Below, in pieces: positions 24,231 through 35,745 of a DNA stretch of 64,000 nt (positions are counted from its first letter, which is position 1; each line of letters starts with the position of its first letter). This DNA comes from Myotis daubentonii (lineage: Eukaryota > Chordata > Mammalia > Chiroptera > Vespertilionidae): NCBI RefSeq assembly GCF_963259705.1, contig NC_081847.1, positions 91,566,046-91,630,045 on the forward strand, given 5' to 3'. The position numbers and the translations under genes are program-made. The notes beneath the pieces are model-generated. The model searched no databases, was not told the DNA's origin, and saw only the letters and a program-made list of their open reading frames with translations.

Positions 24231-25890
24231 GACTGAGATTGGGATATTTAATCCTCCAACTCCTGCCAAGTCTATTAAATAACACAGCTCCATTCTGGGA
24301 GCTCCCTCTTACAACCATCTTTACATTTTCCAGGTCTTAGTAACTGATCCATCCTCTTGCCCCTTCACATCTATGAGTCTGAACAGCTCTTAGCAGCCCT
24401 GACATACTTCACCCAACCTTTCTGGCTTTCTGCACTGCCCACATTTCTTAACTAGTCATTTGATCAATAATTATTAAAATTTCCTTAGATATGTTTAAAA
24501 TGCGTCCTTTGAGAGATTCAAAGCTGTTTCTGTGGAAAACCTGAATGATACAAAGTATTAAATGTCAGATATTATATTTTTTTCTACCTCTTAAGTCCAA
24601 AATATTAAAAGTTCCAAGTAAAGTAGATGTCATTTTCTTAGAAAATGTCACCAATACCATATTTCCTTATGGAAATTCAGCCTCCGTTTTGATGAGAGGG
24701 TAATATGAGAATAAGTGGATTTGCTTCACCTTTTTGTGCATGCTTTAGAAGCATGACCTTTAGAAGCAGGCACTGGAATATAAATGCAAACCAACTTTAA
24801 ACATTTTTGACAAGCTTAGGGCATTCAAAGCCCTTGTTGCTATGAAAAAGTAAGTCTATTAAGTAATTTCTATTTAATAGGTGTTAACAATTACAGTTAC
24901 CTCCATATGGTTTTGTTTGTCATCATGTTACATAGTTTTATTATAGTTGTGAAGAATTTTAAACACTACTCAAATGATGAAATTCTATACAGGTGAGAAA
25001 ATCCCTATGATATTGCAAAATAAAAATAATTTAAGTTTAATTACAGATTTGCATCTTCCTCCTCAGTTATTCTCAGTAAAAATGACTAAATGATAAAGAA
25101 ACACAGTCAATTAATATAAACAAGTAACTGGCAAAAAAAATGCTGCACATCATAGAAATTTGTGCCAATGTCTTAATCATTACAACATGGCAGCAATATA
25201 AATTTACAATTGTGTTAAATTATTTCTGTGTTTCTTTATTGCTTTGTTTTGTTCTTATATCTTTAGTAATGTTAATAACTATTTTGTAACTTGGAGTCTA
25301 TATCTACATAACACATTGTACTATGTGGTTTCAAGTACTGCAGAGTTTGCCCACAAATATCATAAAATCACTGTTGCTTAACATATATAACTTCAGCATG
25401 GTTTTATACACATATGTTTATTTTGATTTGAAAATACCAATTGATCATCACATATGATGTGTTTTCTAAAAACACTATAAAAGTGATAATCATCTTTATA
25501 AAAGAATTAACACAATGATTAGCAATCATCGTTAAAATTATTCTCTTTCAAATGTTTTGGAGATGAGGTAGTTAGGTAGTATTCAAGGGTGTTCTGGCAT
25601 CTGCAAATAGCAATTATGGGTGGATTTACCTCTACAAAATATAAAAATAGAGCTAGAAGAATCTTCCAAAGTATTTATGAAAAAAGATGAAGGCAAAAGA
25701 GATATTAAAGCTCAATGAATTAATAAAATATGGGAAATCTAATCAACATACTACTTTCAGAGGAAGGAATGTTATTATAAAGTTTTCTTATATAAAATAA
25801 TTAAAATTTTGTGTGGGATGACTGCTCCACTCCCAATAACTAGATTAGATTGTCTTAACCTCCCGATATCCTAGCTACTTTTTTAAAAGG
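24231..25890. other. Unassigned AT-rich DNA
   Basis: I see nothing recognisable: no gene and no repeat family I can name. Confidence 0.5.
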
Positions 25891-26203
25891 AAAAATCCTT
25901 ACCTGAAAATATTTTTCCATTGATTTAGAGAGTACAAGGAAGGGAAGGAGAGGAGAGGAGAGGAGAGGAGAGGAGAGGAGAGGAGAGGAGAGGAGGGGAG
26001 GGGAGGGGAGGGGAGGGGAGGGGAGGGAGAGAGAGAGAGAGAGAGAGAGATATGAAACTTCTTTCAGTTGCCTTCCAGAAGCGCCCTACCCTACCCAGGA
26101 TTGAACAGGCAACCTAGGTATGTGCCTAAACCAAGAATTGAACCCACAACATCTCTGGTGCACAGGACGATGCTCCAACCAACTGAGCCACCTGCCAAGG
26201 CCC
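25891..26203 (-). mobile_element. Ves SINE, antisense, with expanded GGAGA tract
   Basis: Reading the minus strand, the tRNA-like head starts at 26203 (GGGCCTTGGCAGGTGGCTCAGTTGG; B box near 26,145 as GGTTCAATTC) and the tail ends near 25,910. The normally short CT-rich tail has expanded to (AGGAG)n, (GGGGA)n and (GA)n over 25,935-26,050. The expansion makes this copy about 80 bases longer than its relatives. Confidence 0.92.
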
Positions 26204-28089
26204 ATTTAACACCCCAAGCACCTGAAGTCACAGAAAGTAGTAAGAGAGCCTACTTCATGATAGTCCATTTTCCTTCTGAGTTCCAGCTCTCTTTCTGCTA
26301 AATTGGTTTTTTACAGATCATCTTATGAGTTATAAACTGCCACATATTTAACATATATAAATACTGAATTTTAAGTTAAAGTAAAATTTCAGATAAAAGT
26401 GATGTTTTTTTAGCATACATATGTCCATTCAATATTTGGGATATTCTTATAAAAACTCTTATTTGTTGTTTATTTCAATATTTATTGGACACATTTAACT
26501 GGGTGTTCTGTATTTTATCTGACAACCCTAATTATTGCATTCTAGATTACTCTTTGATGGAATTCAGCTCCTCTTTATTATTATTCTCCTGTGTCATCTC
26601 CCCACTGCACTACGATTCCTTTCACGTAAAATAGTTTTGGTGAAGTATTGGGAGAGAGAAAAAACATGAACAGTAGGAGATGTTTTTAAACACAATTTAT
26701 TTTTCCTCCTTACATAAAAGCAAAGTTCACTGCTCTTTGTCTTCAAAGCATTCATTTTTAATTGGTATTGATGGACTTTGATTACAAGGAAACAGGGAGA
26801 GATTCTTGAGTGTAACTCTGAGTAAATGTAAAATGTATCCTTGTTTCCGCATATACAGAATGAAAAGATTAATCATATGAATAAGTAAGTAGATTTCTAT
26901 CTATCTATTGAACTCAAAATTCTTTTCAGATACTGTAATTTTATAATTCCATATATTGATTGTGAGAGAAAAGAATTTTCCTTGCCATTAAACAAGAAAG
27001 CAGAAGAGATAAGAAAACAAAAGAGTGATAGGTTTAGAAAAATTAGTCTTAAAAATGCTAAATTACCTCAGGCCTGAATTTTTTTTTTTTCATTATTCCC
27101 TTCATCTAGTCTTTCTACTTCTTTGGACCAGTGGAATAAGTGTAGACTTTAGAATCGGGAAGACTGACTCATCATTTTATTAAGTTTATAAATTTTTGCA
27201 ATTTTTAACTTTTCTGAACCCTAATTAATTTTAGAGCCTAAAAATTTCTTCAGGAATTTGCTCAAATAATGGTTTGCCTCTCACCATTCTGTATGAAAAA
27301 GCAAAACATACATATACTTTATTTTTCTTTATAGTACTTACCATCATATCTCACATCATATACTCATTAATAATGTTAATTTGTTTTTATTTGGGTTTTT
27401 TATTGCCTAATCCTGTGGCAGAAGGTAGCCCCCACAATGATCGGGATTTTGCCTGTCTACTTCTTTGCTTTATGTCCAGCTGTTCAGTTTCTAGCACATA
27501 AAAGGGCATAATAGGCATTTGTTGATTGGCAAGTAAGCTTTACTTATTTTCATACATACATTAGTGGCTGAACCACATTACAGAAAGCTTTTCTGAAGCT
27601 TTGCTGCATATGAAGAATTTGGATAGTGTCTGGCGTGTGGTGTGTAGAGAACAAATGATTAATATTATTGTTACTAACATAGTGCACAGTCTTTGACATG
27701 TGGTAGTAAATCAAAGGATTTTAATACTCTTTCTTTTCGTTCTCAATTTTTTAGATTTATTTCCCTTGTTGAGTCCCTAGCTAGCTTCTCTCACTTATCC
27801 TGAAAAAAAAAATCAAGAGAATGTAGGAAAATACAAAGAACAATGAAAACCCTACATTTATAAAATATTAATAAAAATGTGTGTTGTTTGAATTGTATGT
27901 GTAATTAAATTAAAATGTTTGGCAACCAAAGCACAACAGGTAAGAGAAAGTTTATGATTCACATTATTTAAAAATTTTAGCGTTGTGGGGGTGATTGGGA
28001 AAGTACTAATTTATGTTAAATTTTACTATGCCAAAGACTACTCATGTTGTAGTTTCTTGAATAATCAAAGAGCTTACAACTAACAATGT
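26204..28089. other. Unassigned AT-rich DNA with weak MIR/L2 hints
   Basis: A MIR-like patch lies at about 27,125-27,240 (ACTTTAGAATCGGGAAGACTGACTC). An L2-like patch lies at about 27,470-27,530 (CTAGCACATAAAAGGGCATAATAGGC). Otherwise I recognise nothing. Confidence 0.45.
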
Positions 28090-29300
28090 CATAAAGAAGA
28101 AAAATTTAAAATAACTCAATCAGCCCAAAAGTGAGACAGAAAGAAGAGAAAACAATTGTAGTGCAATAGATATACATAAATCCAAACATATAAACAATTC
28201 CAGTAATTTCAAGGCAAATAAATAATCAAATAAAATACGGATAAAAAATATAATCTAAATATAGTCTGCATTAAAAAGACACACCTGAAATTAAAAAGCA
28301 CAGAAAAGTGTATGATAAATGTTTGGGAGTCCTGGCTGGTGTGATTCAGTTGGTTGGTTCATCCTCACTGAAAGTTTGTAAGTTTGATTCCTGATCTGTG
28401 AATGTTCAGTAAGCAAGTGATCTATGTTTCTCTCTCACATCGATGTTCCTCTCTTTCTCTCCCTCCCTTCCTCTCTTTAAAATCAGTAATAATAAACGTA
28501 TCCGTAGGTGACCATTACAAAAATAAATGAATGTATGGGAAATATACCAAAACAAAACAAAAAACAACAACTAAGTTGATATAGCTATGCTAACATCAAA
28601 TACAACTTTTAATGCAAGAATAATTATTGGCACTAAGGAGAGATTCTTCAACCTGACAATCAGGTCGGTCCATCAGGAGATCACCAATCCTCATTTGTAT
28701 TCACATAATATGGTTCGTACTATGTAAAGCAAAAACGGATGGAAATAAAAAAGAATAGGCACTATCACAGATATATTGGAAGACTTTCTACATATTTCTT
28801 GGGGAAATAATGCAAGACAAAAACAGTAAAGATACAGAAGATGAGACAAAATTGTGTTTTAAAAATTGAACCTAATTGACATATAGAATATACCGAAAAT
28901 AACTGAAGAACACATATTCTTTCTATTATACCTGGGGCATCTTCCAGAATTGATTACAGACAGAGCAATAAAGCATGTATTAACAAATTTAAAAGATCTG
29001 ATATAATTCAGAATACATTTTTGGTGACAGTGGAACTATGCCAGGATCCCATCACAGAAAGAGAACTGGAATATCTTCAAATGTCTAAAAATTAGCAAGC
29101 CCTTCTAAATAATGTAGGTCTAAAAGAAATTACAACAAATAAAAATTGTAAATATTTTGACCTGTATGGTAATGAAAATGAGACTTGGTGACCTTTCTGG
29201 ATGCAATGAAGATGTAATTTGAGAGAGAAAAAAGTAAGATGTCAGTGAATATGTCAGAAACCATCGAAGCAGCTACCTCTAAAAGAAATAACAGGGCTTT
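28090..29300 (+). mobile_element. Old LINE-1 ORF2 fragment, split by Ves SINE
   Basis: ATAGCTATGCTAACATCAAATACAAC, TTACAGACAGAGCAATAAAGC and AGAAATTACAACAAATAAAA follow the endonuclease-to-RT part of L1M-type ORF2. It is frame-broken everywhere. A Ves SINE (28329-28527) sits inside. Confidence 0.75.
28329..28527 (+). mobile_element. Ves SINE
   Basis: GTCCTGGCTGGTGTGATTCAG head, TTTGATTCCTGATCTG B-box region, TTTCTCTCTCACATCGATG and CT-rich tail, then AAAATCAGTAATAATAAA. More diverged than the 47,020 copy. No clean target duplication seen. Confidence 0.9.
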
Positions 29301-29347
29301 CAGCAATCCCGTGTTCCTGCCAAAGCCGAGAAAAGACAGAGAAGATG

Positions 29348-29400
29348 TAAAGTGCGTGTGTGCATATATGCGTGTGCATGTGTGTGTGCGTGTGTGTTTT
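29348..29400. repeat. Impure (TG)n microsatellite
   Basis: Alternating TG/CG/CA for about 50 bases, ending in TTTTGC. Confidence 0.85.
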
Positions 29401-29539
29401 GCTTTGTATTAGAGAGCTGATGAAGCATCCTAGATTTAAGGGAATGACATTTCCAAGAAGGTGAAATCTTTTGGAGAGTTATGGCAACAGTCAGCAGTCC
29501 CCCCACCTGCCCTCCTTTGAGTGTGGCCTATAAGTCATA

Positions 29540-31066
29540 CTCAGTGTGAGACATAGGGCCTAAGAGCATGAGAAACAGCCGAGCACGAGGGAGTCTCCCA
29601 GGGATGGAATGACGAGAAGCAAACACGAATGAGAGGACGCGGGGATCAGGTCGATGTAACGCGAGGAGAGAGCACTGTCTTACAGTCTTCAGGGTCTTAC
29701 CTGTGTGCTATCTGCTGAGTTCCGCAGTCAGAGACAGATCCAGGACGACAAGAAGAAACCCTCTCCAGTCCAGGGTGGAGGTGTCCAGACTCTGCTTCTG
29801 CCTGGAAGGGGCTTGGAAGTCATCACTCCCCCCAACAGGCGAACACCCGAACCGGCTGGAACGTCAGCTCTCCTGGGGCCACAGGGGAGGAAGGACACCG
29901 GGCAAATCCCTGTCCCCACGACGGAAGACAGGCAGAGAGAGAGGCCCGGCTTCCCTGGAGACCAGGGTCGGGACCTGGAGGCAGGTGGAAACCCTGAACT
30001 GTTAACTGACAAAGCGCGGGGGACACCACGCGGGAAACGTTGAGAGCTAGAAGCTCAGGGGACCCTGTCATAGGAGGCCCCTGCCACACTGTACCGCCAG
30101 ACTTACCTCCAGGAGTGGAGCCCATTCCCCCAGGAAATACAGAGAAACATCCCTGTGGGCCCAGGGAGGGAGCCAGGAATGAAACCGTGTTCCAATACAT
30201 AGGAGCTCTCTTCTTAACAAGGCCCCCATCGGGGACAACTAGTTAACCCGAGCCTAACCTGCTGAGGGCCAACCCCTGCCCACGCTGGCCATGTCTTCTA
30301 CCTCATAAGGGAGAGAAACAAACCCTGAGAAACCTTGACATGCTCACGGAGGCACATGCTCACGGAAAGACTGTGACCTGCTTACGGGGTTATGGGACGC
30401 CTCCCCTCCCCACACCGCGCCCCATCACTAAAGGCCTGTTTTCAGCAGTTCTCTTCCCCTGGCACATCATGCCTGGCTCTCAAGAGAAAACGACAAGTCT
30501 GCCAAAGGCAAGAAACAGCAACAGCACCCAGTCGGAGAGACAGCAGGTGTGAGAGCCAGACACACCAGGGGATGCTGGAAGGATCAGACTGGAAACTGAA
30601 AACAACCACATTCATAGCTGAGGGCCCCCGTGACAACGCAGACGGCATGCGGGGACAGATGGGCAGGACACGCAGAGAGAGGGAAAGCCAGGAAAGAACC
30701 GGAAAGAAGCGCTTGTGAGAAAGCCACATACACCTCACAGACATGAAGAACGGCTTTGAGGGGCTTGTCGGTGGAGCGAAGGCGGCTGAGCCAAGGAGAG
30801 TGGAATTTCCAGCAGCCGCGGAGCTGTGGAAAGTGGAGGGGTCAGTGGGAAAGAGGACGCTCTGAAAGACCGAGGAGCCGAGGCGGCACCTCTCAGAGGC
30901 TCCTGATGACCTTGAGCCAGACCAGAGCCAGGTGTCACCAAAGCTACCACCAAGACTCAGCCTTGTCAGTGCCTAACTGGACTGGGATGATCAGCTTGCA
31001 ACCTATCTGCCAAGCACAGGAGAGAGTAAACCTCTCGGGGAAAGAACTGAAAAAAAAAAAAAAAAA
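29540..31066 (+). mobile_element. CpG-rich L1/HAL1-like element (5' UTR/ORF1 type) with poly(A) end
   Basis: This 1.5-kb block is much richer in G, C and CpG than its neighbours. It follows the order of old L1 5' UTR and ORF1 leader sequences: GGAACGTCAGCTCTCCTGGG, GAATACAGAG-type blocks, GACAACTAGTTAAC, then ATGAAGAACGGCTTTGAGGGGCTTG (30,743), close to the L1M ORF1 text AATGAAGAATGCCTTTGATGGGCTC. It ends in a run of 17 A (31050-31066), as a retrotransposed copy would. ORF1 is not open: the frames of 100-125 codons here are on either strand and match no domain. No target duplication seen. The family name is inferred. Confidence 0.55.
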
Positions 31067-31411
31067 GCTTTTTAAATAATGTCTAGTATTCATTCAAAAC
31101 ATTAACAAAACCGGCCAAGAGAAATCACTAAATGATGGAAAGTCAGCAGGAAAAAAATAAACTTCGACAGTAAAAATAAAACACAGTGGTGAAGCAGATT
31201 TTGGAGATGTCAGATAAAGATTTTAAATAGAAAAGGGGGGACATATGGGGAAAGAGATAAAATGTGAAGTCCACAAGTTATATGAAATATAACTTGAAAT
31301 ATAAAATTAAAAATATAATAACCATTTTAGAAGAGTTTTTCATCTACAATATATGCAATAGAAAATATACAGAATAAAATACAGAAAGAACATAAAAAAA
31401 GGAATGCATGT

Positions 31412-31412
31412 G

Positions 31413-31455
<43 letters not shown>
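31412..31455. repeat. (TG)n microsatellite
   Basis: Pure TG for about 22 units. Confidence 0.95.
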
Positions 31456-31456
<1 letters not shown>

Positions 31457-31612
31457 ACTGAAACAGCTAACATTTTTAACAGGGTCCTTAGAAGGAGAAA
31501 GTTGGGCAGAGCAATTTTTCAAGATATAATTGCTTAAGAATTGATTAAAAATTTCAACCCTTAGATCTAACAAACTGCAATCTTCAACCATAAATGAATA
31601 AGAGAAACTCAT

Positions 31613-31800
31613 GCTCTGGCCCAGTGGCTCAACTGGTTGGAACATCATCCAGATGTGCCAAAGCTGCAGGCTCCATCCCAGGGGAGGGCACACACAGCAA
31701 CCAACCAGTGGGGGATGAGTGGGTGGAAGAGCAAGTCAGACTCCCTCTCTCTCTTACTCCCCCACCCCCTCTCTAAAATCAGTGAATAAAAATTTAGAAA
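31613..31800 (+). mobile_element. Ves SINE
   Basis: GCTCTGGCCCAGTGGCTCAACTGG A-box head, GGCTCCATCCCAGGGG B-box region (diverged), CT-rich tail CTCTCTCTTACTCCCCC, AAAATCAGTGAATAAAAA. Flanks AGAAACTCAT and AGGAAATCAT are similar and may be the decayed target duplication. Confidence 0.85.
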
Positions 31801-32439
31801 GGAAAAGGAAATCATAACTAGGCACATCCTGGTCCAACTGCTGAGAACCAAAGACTAAGAAAAAATATCTTGAAAGCAACCAGAGACAAAAGATAAATTA
31901 ACCTTAAAATAGCAACTTATAAGACCATTATCTGACTATTACACAAAAATTATCGAAATCAGAGGGCAATATAATACAATCATTAAAATCTTAAATGAAA
32001 ATGACTGTCAAACTATAATTCTATTCCCAGAAAAAAGTGAAGGCAAAGAAAAGTTTTAGGCAAATATACCATATATATTGCTAGTATCTGTGACAAGCAG
32101 AATTACACTGAACCGTACTAAAGGGAATTCTCTGGCAGAAAAAAAAACACTTCAGTGAGGAAGAGAGAAATGCAAGAAGGGATGATGAGCAAAAAAGTAA
32201 ATTTGCCAAAATGAAAATACGACTAAACAAAATCCACCTGACTGTTCTTATCTATCAAAGAAATTGATTTTTTTTTAAAACATTCTTATAAAACATCATT
32301 GGCCCCATACAGTTTTAGTGGTCAATTACTCAAATATTTAAGATAAATATGATAGCAATATTTTAAAAATTATTTCAGAGAATGGAAAAATGTAGCACAC
32401 TTTCCACCTCATTTTATGTCGTCAGCATAATTTTTAAAC

Positions 32440-34268
32440 CAAAATCTGATGAGGACATTGAAAGATATAAAAGTAGAGGCCAAACACTCTCATGAACATA
32501 AATGCAAAATCCTAAATAAAATATAAGTACATAGAATCCAGTAATATATAAAACATTATTATATACTATAATTTATTTGCATGTCTTACATAAAAAAAAT
32601 TGGAGTTTGTTGAAAATCAGCCAACATAATTAACAACAGTAACATAAATATTGGTGAAAAATATGATAATCTCAATAGATATAAGAAAATATTTGATAAA
32701 ATATCATGCCATTTATATTTAAAAATAAACTGAGCTACAAGAATTATAAGCAACTTTCTTAACCTGATTACTATATTCACAAAAATTAACAAAAATATAA
32801 TTTCTAGTGAAATTTTGAAGAATCTCCCTTAACAACTGGGTGAAAGAGGCACAGATGCCTACTCGTACCACAGTTATTCATCATGCCGCAGGAGGTCGTA
32901 TTCTGGGAAATACAACCAGAGAATAACCTACGGCACAGGAACTGAAAGGCAAGAGTAAAACTGCCATTATTCACACATGACAGGATCATGTTCTTAGAAA
33001 ATGGAGAATAACATACAAACTATAAGAATTTATTCATAAACTTAGCAAATAACTTGAATACAAGGATAACCATAAAGAAGACAACGAAATCAAATATAAA
33101 GTTATAGCATTTACAATAGTGGTAAAAACCACAAATACTTAGGAATTTTTTCCAATGAAAAATGTGCGAAACCTCTTTATACAAATCTAAAAATTTTTAC
33201 TAGGTAAATTTTAGAATAACTAAATAAATGAAAGCATGAATCACAATTATTGTTTAAAAGATTCAATGTTGTATGCCCGGCCTATGTGGCTTCGTGGTTG
33301 AGTGTCAACCTATGAACCAGGAGTCCTGTCAGGGTCCAATTCCCAGTCAGGGCACAAGCCCTGGTTGTGGGCTCGATCCCCAGTATGGGGTGTGTCGGAG
33401 GCAGCCCATAAATGATTCTGTCTTCTTACTGATGAGTCTATCTCTCTCTCCCCGTCCCTTCCTCTCTGAAATAAATAAAAAAAAATATGAAAATTAAAAG
33501 ATTCAATGTTGTAAAGATGTTAATTTTCCTAAATTAATCAGTAAATTCAATATAGTCCCCAACTTAATTTTATATCCGGAACATACAAGAACTACAAATC
33601 AGTGCCTGGCAAGCAACTAATAGAAAAATAGGTGAAAGATTTAGACAGGTACTTTGCAAAGGAGTATATCAGAATCAATAAACATAAGAAAAGGTGTTGG
33701 ATATCATCAGTAGCAAAGAAAATGCAAAGTAAAACCTATATAAATACAACATTTCCATTATACTATGACTCAGTAATCTATTATCCTATGTCTATAGCCC
33801 AAGAATTGTGCATATATGTTCACCAAAAGCCACACAGAAGAACATTCATAGCAATACTATTTGAAAAGACCCCAAAATGGAAACAACCCTAATTCTATCA
33901 CTAGTAGAGTGAATAATGATGCTGTGTATTCCCTTAACAGAAGACTGGGAATCCGTGACAGTGAATAAACTACTACCCAGGTTAATCTAAAAATATAATA
34001 GAAGTTCATCACAAAAACGAGCACTACACAATTCCATGTGTATGATGTTGAAAACTAGCAAAACTACATGTGATAAAAGTCAGGGTGATAGGGACTTGAG
34101 GGGAGACAGTGACTCTAAGGGGATACTGGAGGATATCTGATAAGGTTCTATTTCATGAGTTTCCTCAGTCATGAAAAGTAATTGATCTGTATGCTGGTTT
34201 TTAATTTTTCTATATGCATATGTAATTGTTATATGTTACATATTATACTGTAATAAAAGTTTATTTCT
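32440..34268 (+). mobile_element. LINE-1 ORF2 (RT) to 3' end, split by Ves SINE
   Basis: CATAAATGCAAAATCCTAAATAAAATA (32,497) marks the RT region of ORF2. CTGAGCTACAAGAATTATAAG and ACAACTGGGTGAAAGAGG follow. AGAAAAGGTGTTGGATATCATC and TATGTTCACCAAAAGCCAC (33,817) mark the ORF2 end. TGCTGGTTTTTAATTTTTC and TGTAATAAAAGTTTATTT close the 3' UTR. Decay is heavy and no frame of useful length remains. The SINE at 33274-33493 interrupts it. Confidence 0.9.
33274..33493 (+). mobile_element. Ves SINE with perfect 20-bp target duplication
   Basis: TTAAAAGATTCAATGTTGTA occurs at 33254-33273 and again at 33494-33513, exactly flanking the element. The SINE has the full structure: GGCCTATGTGGCTTCGTGG head, CCAATTCCCAGTCAGGGC, CCCCAGTATGGGGTGTGTCGG middle, CT-rich tail, then A-rich end. 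A clean L1-machinery insertion. Confidence 0.97.
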
Positions 34269-34530
34269 AAAAGATACGACAAACCTCTTCAGTCATTGTT
34301 TCACTTCTTTTACTATCCAAATGATAATATTTCAGATATTAGTGAAGAATTCAGAGTATTGCTGTGTTTTCCTAATGCTTCCTACTCCACTACTTATTAT
34401 TGAAAGCTCACAGGCTATTTCCGTAGCTCCTTAACTCAGTCCTCCTTCTGAAAGGAGGGTCTCATAACCATTTTCTGCTCTCAAACCACACACAGCACAG
34501 CTGACATCTACTGCTCCAATCCTGATCCCT

Positions 34531-34751
34531 CAGTGGTTCTCAACCTTCCTAATGCCGCGACCCTTTAATACAGCTCCTCATGTTGTGGTGACGCCCAATT
34601 TTATTGTTACAAATTGAACATAATGAAAGCATAGTGATTAATCACAAAAAATATGTAATTATATATGTGTTTTCCAATGGTCTTAGGCCACCCCTGTGAA
34701 AGGGTCGTTCGACCCCCAAAGGGGTCGCGACCCACAGGTTGAGAACCGCTG
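34531..34751 (-). mobile_element. Non-autonomous hAT transposon, second family, copy 1
   Basis: Ends CAGTGGTTCTCAACCTTCC and GGTTGAGAACCGCTG. The interior has the GGGTCG/CGACCC-rich arms and ATTAATCACAAAAAATATG core. Flanks TGATCCCT and TGATCGGC share five bases, a decayed target duplication. The copy at 53189-53409 is in the opposite orientation. Strand is set relative to that copy. No transposase. Confidence 0.93.
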
Positions 34752-35544
34752 TGATCGGCAGTGGAAAAGATTGCTGTGACTGTTCCTCTGTTAATAAATT
34801 CTGAAAAGACTACTGCCACTCTCTTGAAGTTCCTACCACCAGTGCATTATAGCATCTGAGATGGCTGCAACCTGCTAGCACTATGGGGAAACTCCATCGT
34901 AATTATTTGTAAAAGTGGATTTTCTAGTGTGTCTGCTAGCCCATAATGAGGAGGAAGCATTCTCACAGACACTTTGCCATCCAATTCAACATTTTATTTT
35001 TCCCCATTTAAGAAAGATAGAAGTATAACTGCCCCAGAGGAGTTGTTATGGCCTCTGCTTTTGGAAATGGCCCATTTCTTTGTCCGTAGATATGAGAATG
35101 TGTCTAATTCCTTTGTGAGATTTTAGCAACTTTGCGAAAAGTTTACAAGTGAGTGAATAAAGTTTCTGTCGTTCCCCCTCAAAATATAATGTCACCTTCC
35201 TCTAACCTATGTGGTATGATACCAAACTAATATTCAGGTTCTATCTTACAAAGTAAAAACCCACAGAGGTATGCAAAGATTGTGAAATGTGACTATGAAT
35301 TCTAATAATCATTTGGAGTTTCCCATAGGAAGAGAAAGAAATTAGAGAAAATTAGATTTTGCTGAGCTAATGAGGCACACAGGACAGGGTTAGTTTTGCT
35401 TCCACTTTTTCATCGAAGCAAGCAATGTGAGATTGCAGCTAATTTTGCAATCACTTTCATCTATTTAAGCCATAAATCAGATAAATGTAAAAGTTTGACT
35501 AAAAAATCCTATAAGTTAAAGGGGATGCATAGGAGGATCTAGCA
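34752..35544. other. Unassigned DNA
   Basis: No gene or named repeat seen. Confidence 0.5.
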
Positions 35545-35745
35545 TTTACTTGGTGCCTATTGTCAATATATATCCCATCCTCACAAGAATCTTATAAAAT
35601 CAATATTATTGTGATTCTGACAGAGGAGTAAACTAGATTTGGCTATTTAAAAATCACAACTCCCGGCCTTCACAAAGCTAGTACAGTGCAGAGCCAAGAG
35701 TCCAAGGTCCGTTCTCATCCTAAACCGCTCCTACTCTCCAATGGC
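35545..35745 (-). repeat. MIR SINE fossil, antisense
   Basis: TTTACTTGGTGCCTATTGTC, CATCCTCACAAGAATCTTATAAAATC, GACAGAGGAGTAAAC and AGTACAGTGCAGAGCCAAGAGTCC follow the reverse complement of MIR in order. Confidence 0.85.

Larger units (their letters stand above)
31080..32260 (+). mobile_element. L1M/HAL1-like ORF1 region, split by Ves SINE
   Basis: GAGATGTCAGATAAAGATTTTAAATA (31,204) is the L1 ORF1 leader block. After a (TG)n, ATCTTGAAAGCAACCAGAGAC (31,868), ATTCTATTCCCAGAAAAAAG (32,020) and AAGGGAATTCTCTGGCAG (32,120) follow the ORF1 C-terminal half of HAL1/L1M elements. Frames are broken throughout. A SINE (31613-31800) sits inside. Confidence 0.75.

Noticed and set aside
24031..24340. Four overlapping open frames of 79-95 codons on both strands
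   Set aside because: They translate the GGA/GGGA repeat into Gly/Arg/Glu or Pro/Ser/Leu runs and have no other content.
29703..31079. Several open frames of 100-125 codons on both strands
   Set aside because: They lie in the GC-rich L1/HAL1-like block where stops are rare. No frame shows a domain, and both strands are open alike.
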